5,522 nt of DNA from contig JAEMRL010000195.1 in NCBI GenBank assembly GCA_016463385.1, forward strand, positions 1-5,522, written 5' to 3'. Position numbers and translations under genes: made by a program. The stretch comes from Thermoleophilia bacterium (lineage in GTDB: Bacteria; Actinomycetota; Thermoleophilia; Miltoncostaeales; Miltoncostaeaceae). Positions 1-5,522 of this stretch are shown one piece after another. Numbering within the stretch: position 1 is the stretch's first letter; each line of letters begins with the position of its first letter. The notes beneath the pieces were generated by a model. That model saw only the letters and a program-made list of their open reading frames with translations, made no database searches and was not told the DNA's origin.

Positions 1-789
1 CTTCAGCACGGCCTGGGAGATCGTCGAGGCCATGGCGCCGAGGGCGGCCGTCGGCTGGTTGGTGTGCCGCCGCGCGCCGAGGTCGACCTGCGCCAGCGCG
101 CCGAGCCCGGCCGAGCGGACCAGGTCGATCAGCAGACCGATCTCCACGGCGTAGCCGTTGAAGAACGGGACCGAGCAGAGCAGGTCGCGGCGCCCGGCGG
201 CCTCCCCCGACAACGGCTGCGCGAAGCCGGCGAGCTCGGGGTAGAAGAGGTTGATCAGCGGGCGGGCGCAGATCTCCGTGACCCGGCCGCCTCCGTCGTC
301 GTCGTCTCCCAGGCTGCGGCGGTAGAGCGCCTTCACGTAGCCGACGTCCGGGTCGGTCAGCAGCGGGCCGAGCAGGCCGGTGACGAAGGCCGGGTCGAAG
401 TCGACCACGTCGGCGTCGAGCCACACGACGAGGTCGCCCGAGAGCACGGCGAGGCTCTTCCACATCGCCTCGCCCTTGCCGCGTCCGGGGGCGAGCCGGG
501 GGAGCACCTCGTGATCGGCGACGACCCGCGCGCCGGCCTCCTCGGCCTCGCGACGCGTGCCGTCGGTGCTGGAGCCGTCCATGACCACGATCTCGGAGAC
601 CAGCGGGATCTCCTCCACCAGCCGCCGCCGCAGGGTCTCGACGATCGGCCCGACCGTCCCGGAGACGTTGAGCGCCGGCAGGCAGACCGAGACGCGCACG
701 CCGTCGCGCCGGGCCAGGTGGGCCAGCTGCTCGGCGTCGTAGTCCGCGCCCCGGTACGTCCGCCGCGCCAGCCACTCGTCACGATTCAC
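1..789 (-). CDS. gpgS: Glucosyl-3-phosphoglycerate synthase (GT81 family), C-terminally truncated by window edge
   Basis: Cytoplasmic glycosyltransferase expected to move glucose from an NDP-glucose to 3-phosphoglycerate, the first step to glucosylglycerate and, in mycobacteria, methylglucose lipopolysaccharide. 263 residues are visible; the mycobacterial enzyme is about 320, so the end is missing. Seen in order: GT-A nucleotide-binding start with PALN at 38-41; VMDGSSTDGT at 69-78; PGRGKGEAMWKSL at 101-113; metal-binding DAD at 125-127; YVKALYRR at 151-158; an acidic GDDDDGGG loop at 161-168; GRVTEICARPLINL at 168-181; QPLSGE at 191-196; GYAVEIGLLID at 212-222; and RRHTNQP at 240-246, whose His matches a metal ligand in the M. 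tuberculosis enzyme. This motif order is specific to the GpgS/MpgS group. GTG at 789-787 is chosen because it sits 7 bases after a TACGAT element; there is no Shine-Dalgarno. Glucosyl versus mannosyl donor is not certain. It is divergent from rmlA. Confidence 0.9.
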   Translation of the reverse strand, partial: MNRDEWLARRTYRGADYDAEQLAHLARRDGVRVSVCLPALNVSGTVGPIVETLRRRLVEEIPLVSEIVVMDGSSTDGTRREAEEAGARVVADHEVLPRLAPGRGKGEAMWKSLAVLSGDLVVWLDADVVDFDPAFVTGLLGPLLTDPDVGYVKALYRRSLGDDDDGGGRVTEICARPLINLFYPELAGFAQPLSGEAAGRRDLLCSVPFFNGYAVEIGLLIDLVRSAGLGALAQVDLGARRHTNQPTAALGAMASTISQAVLK

Positions 790-796
790 GCCACGG

Positions 797-802
797 ATCG
801 TA
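797..802 (-). promoter_or_regulatory. Probable -10 element for leaderless gpgS transcript
   Basis: On the minus strand TACGAT fits the actinobacterial TANNNT -10 pattern and lies 7 bases before the gpgS GTG, so transcription would start at or next to the start codon. No ribosome binding site and no clear -35 hexamer are visible. In such GC-rich DNA A/T-containing hexamers are rare, which adds weight, but the call rests on motif and spacing only. Confidence 0.55.
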
Positions 803-819
803 GCGGGGCCCCAGCGCCT

Positions 820-842
820 CCAGCCGCCCACCCGATGGCTGG
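820..842. repeat. Inverted repeat CCAGCC-N11-GGCTGG in divergent promoter region
   Basis: Perfect 6-base arms at 820-825 and 837-842 with an 11-base spacer. The repeat lies between the two divergent -10-like elements, covers the space where both -35 regions would fall and directly abuts the rmlA -10 element. That is a sensible place for an operator acting on both genes. The arms are short and GC-only, so chance is a real alternative. Confidence 0.35.
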
Positions 843-848
843 TAGCCT
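843..848 (+). promoter_or_regulatory. Probable -10 element for leaderless rmlADB transcript
   Basis: TAGCCT fits TANNNT and ends 6 bases before the rmlA GTG start, the usual spacing for leaderless actinobacterial transcripts. No Shine-Dalgarno precedes this GTG, unlike the two downstream genes of the operon, which have one. No convincing -35 is present. The call rests on motif and spacing only. Confidence 0.55.
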
Positions 849-854
849 CCCCGC

Positions 855-1928
855 GTGTCCGCCGCCCTCAAGGGACTGGTGCTCTCCGGCGGCGCCGGCA
901 CCCGGCTCCGACCGATCACGCACACCAGCGCGAAGCAGCTCGTCCCCGTGGCGAACAAGCCCGTGCTCTTCTACGGCCTCGAGGCCCTCCGGGCCGCGGG
1001 CGTCACCGAGGTCGGCATCGTCGTGGGCGACACCCAGGCCGAGATCGAGGCCGCCGTCGGCGACGGGTCGGCGCTCGGCATCTCGGTCACCTACATCCGC
1101 CAGCAGGCGCCGCTCGGGCTCGCGCACGCGGTGCTCACCGCCGAGGAGTTCCTCGACGGGTCGCCGTTCGTGATGTACCTCGGCGACAACCTGCTGCGCG
1201 ACGGCATCACCGGGCTGGTCGACCGCTTCCGCGGCGGCACCAGCGACGCGATGATCCTGCTGCAGAAGGTCTCCGACCCCGAGTCGTACGGCGTCGCCGA
1301 GCTCGAGGGCGGAAAGGTGGTCCGTCTGGTCGAGAAGCCGCCGGAGCCGAAGAGCGACCTCGCCCTGGTCGGCGTCTACATGTTCAGCCCGGCGATCATG
1401 GACTCGGCGAAGGCGATCCGGCCCTCGGGCCGCGGCGAGCTCGAGATCACCGACGCCATCCAGCACATGATCGACCGCGGCCTCACCGTCGAGCCGCACG
1501 AGGTCACCGGCTGGTGGAAGGACACCGGCCGCCTCGAGGACATGCTCGAGGCCAACCGGCTGATCCTCGACGTGCTGGAGACCCGCGTCGAGGGCGAGCT
1601 GATCGACAGCAGCACCGAGGGCCGTGTGGTGATCGAGGCCGGCGCGCGCGTGGTGCGCTCGTCGATCCGCGGCCCGGCGATCATCGGGGCGGGGGCCCTC
1701 GTGGAGGACGCCTACATCGGCCCCTACTCGTCCATCTCGACCGGCGTCGTGGTGCGCCACGCCGAGGTGGAGCACAGCATCCTGCTCGAGGACAGCCGCG
1801 TGGAGGACCTCGACGCCCGCGTGGAGAGCAGCCTGATCGGCCGGGGCGTCACGATCGCCCGCACGTCCGAGAAGCCCCGCGCCTACCGCTTCATGATCGG
1901 CGACTCCTCCAGCATCGGCCTCGTCTGA
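855..1928 (+). CDS. rmlA: Glucose-1-phosphate thymidylyltransferase, long form
   Basis: Cytoplasmic enzyme making dTDP-glucose from dTTP and glucose-1-phosphate, the entry step to dTDP-deoxysugars. The 357 residues contain an N-terminal nucleotidyltransferase domain (about 5-240) with GGAGTRLRP at 12-20 (triphosphate binding), SAKQL at 25-29, LGDN at 109-112 (Asp for metal and sugar phosphate), VEKP at 159-162 and WKDTG at 221-225. A C-terminal part (about 245-345) shows hexapeptide-like beta-helix repeats. Short RmlA proteins are about 290 residues, so this is the long StrD-like class, common in actinobacteria and archaea and often tied to glycan or natural-product sugars. GTG at 855 is preferred because the protein then begins a few residues before the first beta strand, as usual, and because a -10 element lies 6 bases upstream. 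It is the first gene of the rmlADB operon, with 10 bases to rmlD. Confidence 0.95.
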   Translation: MSAALKGLVLSGGAGTRLRPITHTSAKQLVPVANKPVLFYGLEALRAAGVTEVGIVVGDTQAEIEAAVGDGSALGISVTYIRQQAPLGLAHAVLTAEEFLDGSPFVMYLGDNLLRDGITGLVDRFRGGTSDAMILLQKVSDPESYGVAELEGGKVVRLVEKPPEPKSDLALVGVYMFSPAIMDSAKAIRPSGRGELEITDAIQHMIDRGLTVEPHEVTGWWKDTGRLEDMLEANRLILDVLETRVEGELIDSSTEGRVVIEAGARVVRSSIRGPAIIGAGALVEDAYIGPYSSISTGVVVRHAEVEHSILLEDSRVEDLDARVESSLIGRGVTIARTSEKPRAYRFMIGDSSSIGLV

Positions 1929-1930
1929 GG
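1927..1930 (+). promoter_or_regulatory. Ribosome binding site of rmlD
   Basis: GAGG overlaps the rmlA stop codon and lies 8 bases before the GTG at 1939. It supports this start and suggests coupling of rmlD translation to the end of rmlA. Confidence 0.6.
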
Positions 1931-1938
1931 CCATCCCC

Positions 1939-2766
1939 GTGAAGATCCTCGTCACGGGCGCCGCCGGCATGCTGGGGCGGGACCTGGTGCCCCACCTCGC
2001 CCGCCGGCACGAGGTGGTGGGCGTGGACATGGAGGTCGATGTCACCGATCCGCGGGCCGTGGGCGACTGCGTCCGCGAGGTCGCCCCGCAGGCGATCCTC
2101 CACCTGGCCGCATGGACCGACGTGGACGGCGCCGAGGAGCGGGAGGAGGCCGCCGAGGCGGTCAACGCGCAGGGCAGCGGCAACGTCGCGGCCGCCGCGG
2201 CGGAGGCCGGGGCCGCGCTGGTGGTGCCCTCGACCGACTACGTCTTCGACGGTTCCCTCGGACGCGCGTACGCCGAGGACGACGCGCCCGCTCCGCTCGG
2301 CGCCTACGGCCGCACCAAGCTGGCGGGTGAGCGGGCCGCGCTCGCGGCCTGGCCCGGGGGCACGCGCGTCGCCCGCACCGCCTGGCTCTACGGCGCCTCG
2401 GGGAAGAACTTCGTCGACACGATGCTGGCGCTCGGCCGCGCGCGCGACGAGGTGTCGGTCGTGGACGACCAGGAGGGCTCGCCCACCTGGACCTGCGACC
2501 TCGCCCCGGCGCTCGAGGCGCTGCTCGACCAGCCGCCCGGCGTCTACCACACGGCCGGCGGCGGCTCGGTCACCTGGGCCGGTTTCGCCCGCGCGATCTT
2601 CGAGGAGGCGGGCGTCGACTGCCGGGTCGTCCCGATCACCACGGCGGAGCTCGGCCGCCCCGCCCCTCGCCCCATGTTCTCGCCACTCGCCGTGACCCGG
2701 CCGGGCGCCCCCCGGCTGCGGCCCTGTCGCGAGGCGCTGCGCGACTACCTCAAGGAGACGGTGTGA
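1939..2766 (+). CDS. rmlD: dTDP-4-dehydrorhamnose reductase
   Basis: NAD(P)H-dependent enzyme of the extended short-chain dehydrogenase fold, catalysing the last step to dTDP-L-rhamnose in the cytoplasm. In 275 residues, near the family norm of 280-300, one sees the cofactor-binding GAAGMLG at 7-13, HLAAWTDVD at 55-63, the catalytic STDYVFDG at 98-105, the YxxxK pair Tyr123/Lys127 in YGRTK, WLYG at 149-152, DQEGSPTWT at 177-185 and the C-terminal APRPMFSPL at 242-250. These are typical RmlD signatures, distinct from RmlB. The GTG start has a GAGG site 8 bases upstream. The stop overlaps the start of rmlB by four bases (GTGA). Without rmlC in view the stereochemistry of the product is inferred from the RmlD family, not shown. 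Confidence 0.93.
   Translation: MKILVTGAAGMLGRDLVPHLARRHEVVGVDMEVDVTDPRAVGDCVREVAPQAILHLAAWTDVDGAEEREEAAEAVNAQGSGNVAAAAAEAGAALVVPSTDYVFDGSLGRAYAEDDAPAPLGAYGRTKLAGERAALAAWPGGTRVARTAWLYGASGKNFVDTMLALGRARDEVSVVDDQEGSPTWTCDLAPALEALLDQPPGVYHTAGGGSVTWAGFARAIFEEAGVDCRVVPITTAELGRPAPRPMFSPLAVTRPGAPRLRPCREALRDYLKETV
2752..2757 (+). promoter_or_regulatory. Ribosome binding site of rmlB
   Basis: AAGGAG lies inside the end of rmlD, 5 bases before the GTG at 2763. It is the best Shine-Dalgarno in the window and fixes the rmlB start, which shares GTGA with the rmlD stop. Confidence 0.75.
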
Positions 2767-3755
2767 AGCTTCTCGTGACCGGCGGCTGCGGGTTCATCGG
2801 CTCGGCCTTCGTGCGCCTGGCCCTCTCCCGCGGCGCCGAGGTGGTGAACCTCGACAAGCTGACCTACGCCGGCAACCCGGAGAACGTCGCCGACGTCGCC
2901 GACGACGAGGGCTACCGCTTCGTGCACGCCGACATCGCCGACGCCGAGGCCGTCGCGGTCGCCGTCCAGGGCGTGGACGCCATCGTCAACTTCGCGGCGG
3001 AGAGTCACGTCGACCGCTCGATCCTCGACCCCACCGAGTTCATCAACACCGACGTGGTGGGCACCGCGGTGCTGCTGGAGGCGGCCCGCACGGCGGGCGT
3101 CGGCCGCTTCGTCCAGGTCTCCACCGACGAGGTCTACGGCTCGATCCCGCACGGCGCCTTCCGCGAGACCGACCCGATCAGCCCCTCCAGCCCCTACTCG
3201 GCCAGCAAGGCCGGCGGCGACCTGCAGGTGCTGGCCTGGCACCGCACCTTCGGCCTCGACGCGGTGATCACCCGGGGCTCCAACACCTTCGGGCCGCGCC
3301 AGTACCCCGAGAAGCTGATCCCGCTGTTCGTCACCAACGCCCTCGACGGCCTGCAGCTGCCGGTCTACGGCGACGGCATGCAGATCCGCGACTGGATCTA
3401 CGTGGACGACCACTGCGAGGGGATCTGGACGGCGCTGACGCTCGGCGAGGCCGGCGAGGTCTACAACGTGGGCGGCGGGCACGAGGAGCCGAACATGGAG
3501 ATCACCCGGCGCATCCTCGCCCTGACCGGCCGCGACGAGTCGCTGATCCGCCACGTCGCCGACCGCCTCGGGCACGACCGCCGTTACGCCCTCGACACGA
3601 CCCGCCTGCGCGCGCTCGGCTGGGAGCCGCAGCGCTCGTTCGACGAGGCGATCGCGGCCACCGTCGAGTGGTACCGCGACCGCCGCGCCTGGTGGGAGCC
3701 GATCAAGAGCGGCGAGTACCGGCGCTACTACGAGGAGCAGTACGGGGCGCGCTGA
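2763..3755 (+). CDS. rmlB: dTDP-glucose 4,6-dehydratase
   Basis: NAD+-dependent enzyme converting dTDP-glucose to dTDP-4-keto-6-deoxyglucose in the cytoplasm. It has 330 residues, the normal family length. Visible are the Rossmann motif GGCGFIG at 7-13, the NLDKLTYAGN stretch at 29-38 typical of RmlB, NFAAESHVDRSI at 76-87, the dehydratase triad region STDEVYG at 120-126 with Asp122 and Glu123, Tyr145/Lys149 in SPYSASKA, the substrate-binding NTFGPRQYPEKLIPLF at 174-189, RDWIYVDDH at 209-217 and GHDRRYALD at 270-278. All expected catalytic residues are present. It is last in the operon and its stop codon is six bases from the stop of the convergent methyltransferase gene. Confidence 0.96.
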   Translation: MKLLVTGGCGFIGSAFVRLALSRGAEVVNLDKLTYAGNPENVADVADDEGYRFVHADIADAEAVAVAVQGVDAIVNFAAESHVDRSILDPTEFINTDVVGTAVLLEAARTAGVGRFVQVSTDEVYGSIPHGAFRETDPISPSSPYSASKAGGDLQVLAWHRTFGLDAVITRGSNTFGPRQYPEKLIPLFVTNALDGLQLPVYGDGMQIRDWIYVDDHCEGIWTALTLGEAGEVYNVGGGHEEPNMEITRRILALTGRDESLIRHVADRLGHDRRYALDTTRLRALGWEPQRSFDEAIAATVEWYRDRRAWWEPIKSGEYRRYYEEQYGAR

Positions 3756-3780
3756 CCGGGCTCAGGCCGGGCGGCGCGCC
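3746..3780. terminator. Shared hairpin terminator between convergent rmlB and methyltransferase genes
   Basis: Outer arms GGCGCGC (3746-3752) and GCGCGCC (3774-3780) pair perfectly. They continue through a U-G wobble, a G-C pair and one A/G mismatch into CCGG/CCGG (3756-3759 with 3767-3770), leaving a 7-base loop. That makes 13 of 14 positions paired. It covers both stop codons and is usable on either strand. There is no T-run on either side, so it would be a U-less, GC-rich terminator of the kind proposed for actinobacteria. The stem also encodes the last residues of both proteins. Confidence 0.5.
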
Positions 3781-4541
3781 TCGAGGTTGAGCCGGACGTA
3801 GTCGAGCTCCACCCGGCCGTCCGGCCGCGTGCGCCGGTCGGCCACGGCGCGCGCGAAGTGGGCGCGCAGGTCCTCGGGGAGCCGCTCGAGGTGGTGCCGC
3901 AGCACCACGGTGGAGAGGAAGACCGCGCCCTCCTCGGCGTTGTCGAAGAGGGCCGGATCGGGTTCGAGCCAGGCCCGCGCGTCGGTGAAGCCCGCGCCCT
4001 CGAGGCGGGCCACCGTGTCCTCGGCGCCGGCGAAGTGCCAGCTCTCGGGCATGTCCCGCAGATGCGGCGCGTAGGGCTCGGCGGCGCCCACCTCGTCGGC
4101 GGCCGCGTGGGTCGCGGCGATGTTGCCGAAGCCGCCGCACTGGGCCACCAGGCGCCCTCCTGGGCGGAGTGCCGCGTGCAGGCGGCCGAAGAGGCCCTCG
4201 TGGTCGAGGATCCAGTGGAAGGTGGCCGTCGACACGATCAGGTCGACCCGGGCGTCCAGCTCCAGCGTGCGCAGATCGGCCTGGCGGACGCTGACCCGGC
4301 CGCCGAGGTCGGCCAGCTGCCGCGAGGCCTCCTCGACCATCCGCGCAGAGCCATCCACGCCGAGCACCGTGCCGTGCGGCAGCCGCTCGGCCAGCAGGCG
4401 GGTGACGCGGCCCGTGCCGCAACCGGCGTCGAGCGCGTCCTCATCGCCCTCCAGCGGGATGCGCTCGACGACGCGCGCGCCCCAGGCGAGTTGCGGGGCG
4501 GAGACCCGCTGGTAGGTCTCGGCGTCCCACTCGTCGGCCAT
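3762..4541 (-). CDS. Class I SAM-dependent methyltransferase (trans-aconitate methyltransferase-like)
   Basis: Soluble methyltransferase of 259 residues with a Rossmann-like SAM domain. Motif I is LDAGCGTG at 37-44, the acidic residue after strand 2 is Asp63 in GVDGS, motif II-like RQADL is at 86-90, and STATFHWILDH at 104-114 resembles the 'ALxWVxDH'-type motif of trans-aconitate methyltransferase relatives. LRPGGRLVAQ at 125-134 is the post-motif region, followed by GGFGNIA at 136-142. The C-terminal part (about 160-259) probably forms the substrate cap. The substrate is unknown; small-molecule carboxylates are a family-based guess. ATG at 4541-4539 is chosen because it overlaps the upstream stop by one base and the SAM fold begins soon after; the frame stays open further upstream but there gives Arg/Pro-rich out-of-frame sequence of the neighbouring gene. 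No strong ribosome binding site is seen, which fits translational coupling. Confidence 0.87.
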   Translation of the reverse strand: MADEWDAETYQRVSAPQLAWGARVVERIPLEGDEDALDAGCGTGRVTRLLAERLPHGTVLGVDGSARMVEEASRQLADLGGRVSVRQADLRTLELDARVDLIVSTATFHWILDHEGLFGRLHAALRPGGRLVAQCGGFGNIAATHAAADEVGAAEPYAPHLRDMPESWHFAGAEDTVARLEGAGFTDARAWLEPDPALFDNAEEGAVFLSTVVLRHHLERLPEDLRAHFARAVADRRTRPDGRVELDYVRLNLEARRPA

Positions 4542-4543
4542 CA
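4539..4543 (-). promoter_or_regulatory. TGATG stop/start overlap coupling the DUF1116 and methyltransferase genes
   Basis: On the minus strand the DUF1116 stop (TGA, 4543-4541) and the methyltransferase start (ATG, 4541-4539) share one base. The only purine-rich GGAG lies about 14 bases upstream, too far to be an efficient binding site. Re-initiation by the terminating ribosome is therefore the likely mode of translation. Confidence 0.65.
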
Positions 4544-5522
4544 GCTGCCCAGGCGCTCCACGAGCGCGTCGAGGGCGGCCCGGATCGGCTCGATCGGCGT
4601 GCGGGCGATGCCGGCGCCGATCTGCCCGCCGTCCACGCGGTGCAGGATGCCGGTGTTGATCAGCGGAGTGAGGCCGAGATCCACGCAGGCCCGCGCGTCG
4701 ACGCCGAGCGGGGTGCCCTCGCCGTCGAGGGTCGGGATCTTCAGCCTGTCGCTCGTGGCCAGGCAGATGTCGCCCATGTAGCGGGTGCGCTCCACGGCCT
4801 CGGCCAGGCCCCCGCCGAGGAACGCCGCCACGCTCGGGCTGGCGGCGCTGGCGGCGCCTCCGAGCCCGGCGCACTCCACCAGCGCCGAGTCGCCGATGTC
4901 GGGCGCGGCGTCGGCGTCGGAGAAGCCCGGGCGGTAGAGCGGGTCGCCCACCAGGGGGGCGGGGAACGTGAACCAGCGGTCCGGCAGCCCGGCGATCTGC
5001 ACCGCGGCCTCGACGCCGTTGCGGCTGATGAAGACGATCAGGCTCGAATCCGGGGTCCCCTGGATGCCCGCCAGTGCGGCCCGTGCCGACGCGATGCTGA
5101 CCGTGAGCGCGAAGTGGCCGTTGACGCCGAGCATGCGGGCGGTGGGGAGGACGCTGTCCGGCGCCCGCTCGGCCATGGCCGGCAGCACCTGGCGCAGAAG
5201 GAGCATCGTGGTCGCCTGATGGCGCATGTGGCAGTCGTCGCCCATCGCGATGCCCTGGGCGCAGAGCGCGAAGGCGTCGATCGGTCCGTCGGCCCGCAGC
5301 GCCGCCGCGAAACCGGGCGCGATGCCCTCGGCCATGATCCGCTGGCGTTCGATCGCGGCCGGGGTGCCGAGGCCGAGCCAGAAGGCGTCGCCGGGGCCGT
5401 CGTTGAAGGGGCTGTAGCCGACGCCGCCGTTCACCTCGTCGCGGGCGGCCCAGCAGGCCATGGACGGCGAGATCACCCCGCACATCGCTCCGGCCGCGTC
5501 GAGCGAGTGCGCGTTCGCGAGC
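4541..5522 (-). CDS. DUF1116 family protein (AllG/YlbE-like), N-terminus outside window
   Basis: The C-terminal 326 residues are visible; family members are about 420-450, so roughly 100 residues are missing. The frame runs open to the window edge and the ATG at 5485 is internal: the preceding codons read LANAHSLDAAGA directly into the conserved MCGVISPSM. Counting from that Met, diagnostic blocks are GVISPSM at 3-9, AMGDDCHMRHQATT at 80-93, LGVNGHFALTVS at 119-130, VFISRNGVEAAVQIAG at 151-166, WFTFPAP at 171-177, DIGDSALVECAGLGG at 196-210 and INTGILHRVDGGQIGAGI at 276-293. These match E. coli YlbE, which I recall as oxamate carbamoyltransferase subunit AllG, acting with FdrA/AllF and AllH. 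No carbamate kinase, FdrA or DUF2877 gene is in view, so the same reaction is not established here. No signal peptide or membrane segment is visible in this part. The gene is translationally coupled to the downstream methyltransferase. Confidence 0.9.
   Translation of the reverse strand, partial: LANAHSLDAAGAMCGVISPSMACWAARDEVNGGVGYSPFNDGPGDAFWLGLGTPAAIERQRIMAEGIAPGFAAALRADGPIDAFALCAQGIAMGDDCHMRHQATTMLLLRQVLPAMAERAPDSVLPTARMLGVNGHFALTVSIASARAALAGIQGTPDSSLIVFISRNGVEAAVQIAGLPDRWFTFPAPLVGDPLYRPGFSDADAAPDIGDSALVECAGLGGAASAASPSVAAFLGGGLAEAVERTRYMGDICLATSDRLKIPTLDGEGTPLGVDARACVDLGLTPLINTGILHRVDGGQIGAGIARTPIEPIRAALDALVERLGS

Noticed and set aside
286..308. GTC/GAC trinucleotide run in gpgS
   Set aside because: It encodes an acidic GDDDDGGG surface loop between conserved blocks, a region of variable length in the family. 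It is too short to call a repeat tract.
805..812. GGGGCCCC palindrome in the divergent promoter region
   Set aside because: Eight-base GC-only palindromes are frequent in DNA of this composition, and nothing about its position distinguishes it.
64..1173. Long plus-strand open frame opposite gpgS and into rmlA
   Set aside because: It is antisense to gpgS and then out of frame in rmlA; composition is biased and no domain is recognisable.
786..2183. Long minus-strand open frame opposite rmlA and the start of rmlD
   Set aside because: Low-complexity Asp/Gly/Ala/Arg/Val-rich product without motifs. Stop-free antisense frames are expected in GC-rich genes, and the plus strand holds unmistakable RmlA and RmlD.
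2745..3575. Minus-strand open frame opposite rmlB
   Set aside because: Val/Asp/Gly-rich shadow of the rmlB codons; no motif, and rmlB is complete with all catalytic residues.
3858..4781. Plus-strand open frame opposite the methyltransferase and DUF1116 genes
   Set aside because: It crosses the boundary of two well-supported minus-strand genes and shows only the mirrored composition of their codons.
3762..5483. One 573-codon open frame suggesting a fusion protein ending in the methyltransferase
   Set aside because: The part upstream of 4541 is an Arg/Pro/Gly-rich out-of-frame reading of the DUF1116 gene, whose own frame has clear family motifs. The methyltransferase starts at the ATG overlapping the DUF1116 stop.
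4541..5485. ATG at 5485 as true start of the DUF1116 gene
   Set aside because: The frame continues open to the window edge and the residues just before this Met fit the family alignment; the protein would otherwise lack about 100 N-terminal residues.

Overview
The window is gene-dense, very GC-rich DNA (strong G/C preference at third codon positions, four of the five visible start codons GTG, gene overlaps of one to four bases). It reads as chromosome of a high-GC actinobacterium. A lineage such as Thermoleophilia/Solirubrobacterales is a guess from style and gene content; no rRNA or marker gene is present to settle it. I see no tRNA, rRNA, CRISPR array, insertion sequence or phage gene, and no gap over 65 bases between genes.

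Layout, left to right. (1) Positions 1-789, minus strand: a glucosyl-3-phosphoglycerate synthase (gpgS), whose C-terminal end lies outside the window. (2) Positions 790-854: a 65-base divergent promoter region. Each side carries a TANNNT -10-like element 6-7 bases from a GTG start, which suggests leaderless transcription of both genes. (3) Positions 855-3755, plus strand: a compact three-gene operon rmlA-rmlD-rmlB for dTDP-sugar (probably dTDP-L-rhamnose) synthesis. The rmlA product is the long form with a C-terminal beta-helix. The epimerase gene rmlC is absent. (4) Positions 3746-3780: a long GC-rich hairpin covering both stop codons of two convergent transcription units, probably a shared terminator without a U-tract. 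(5) Positions 3762-5522, minus strand: a two-gene unit of a DUF1116 (AllG/YlbE-like) protein, truncated by the window edge, followed by a class I SAM-dependent methyltransferase, coupled through a TGATG stop/start overlap.

Functionally, RmlA activates glucose-1-phosphate to dTDP-glucose, RmlB dehydrates it to the 4-keto-6-deoxy sugar, and RmlD performs the final reduction after a 3,5-epimerisation that must be encoded elsewhere. GpgS, expressed divergently, starts glucosylglycerate or methylglucose-lipopolysaccharide-type synthesis from an NDP-glucose and 3-phosphoglycerate. Both units therefore draw on activated glucose. The DUF1116/methyltransferase pair looks functionally separate. Its DUF1116 relative in E. 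coli belongs to the oxamate carbamoyltransferase system of allantoin breakdown, but the substrate here cannot be read from the sequence.
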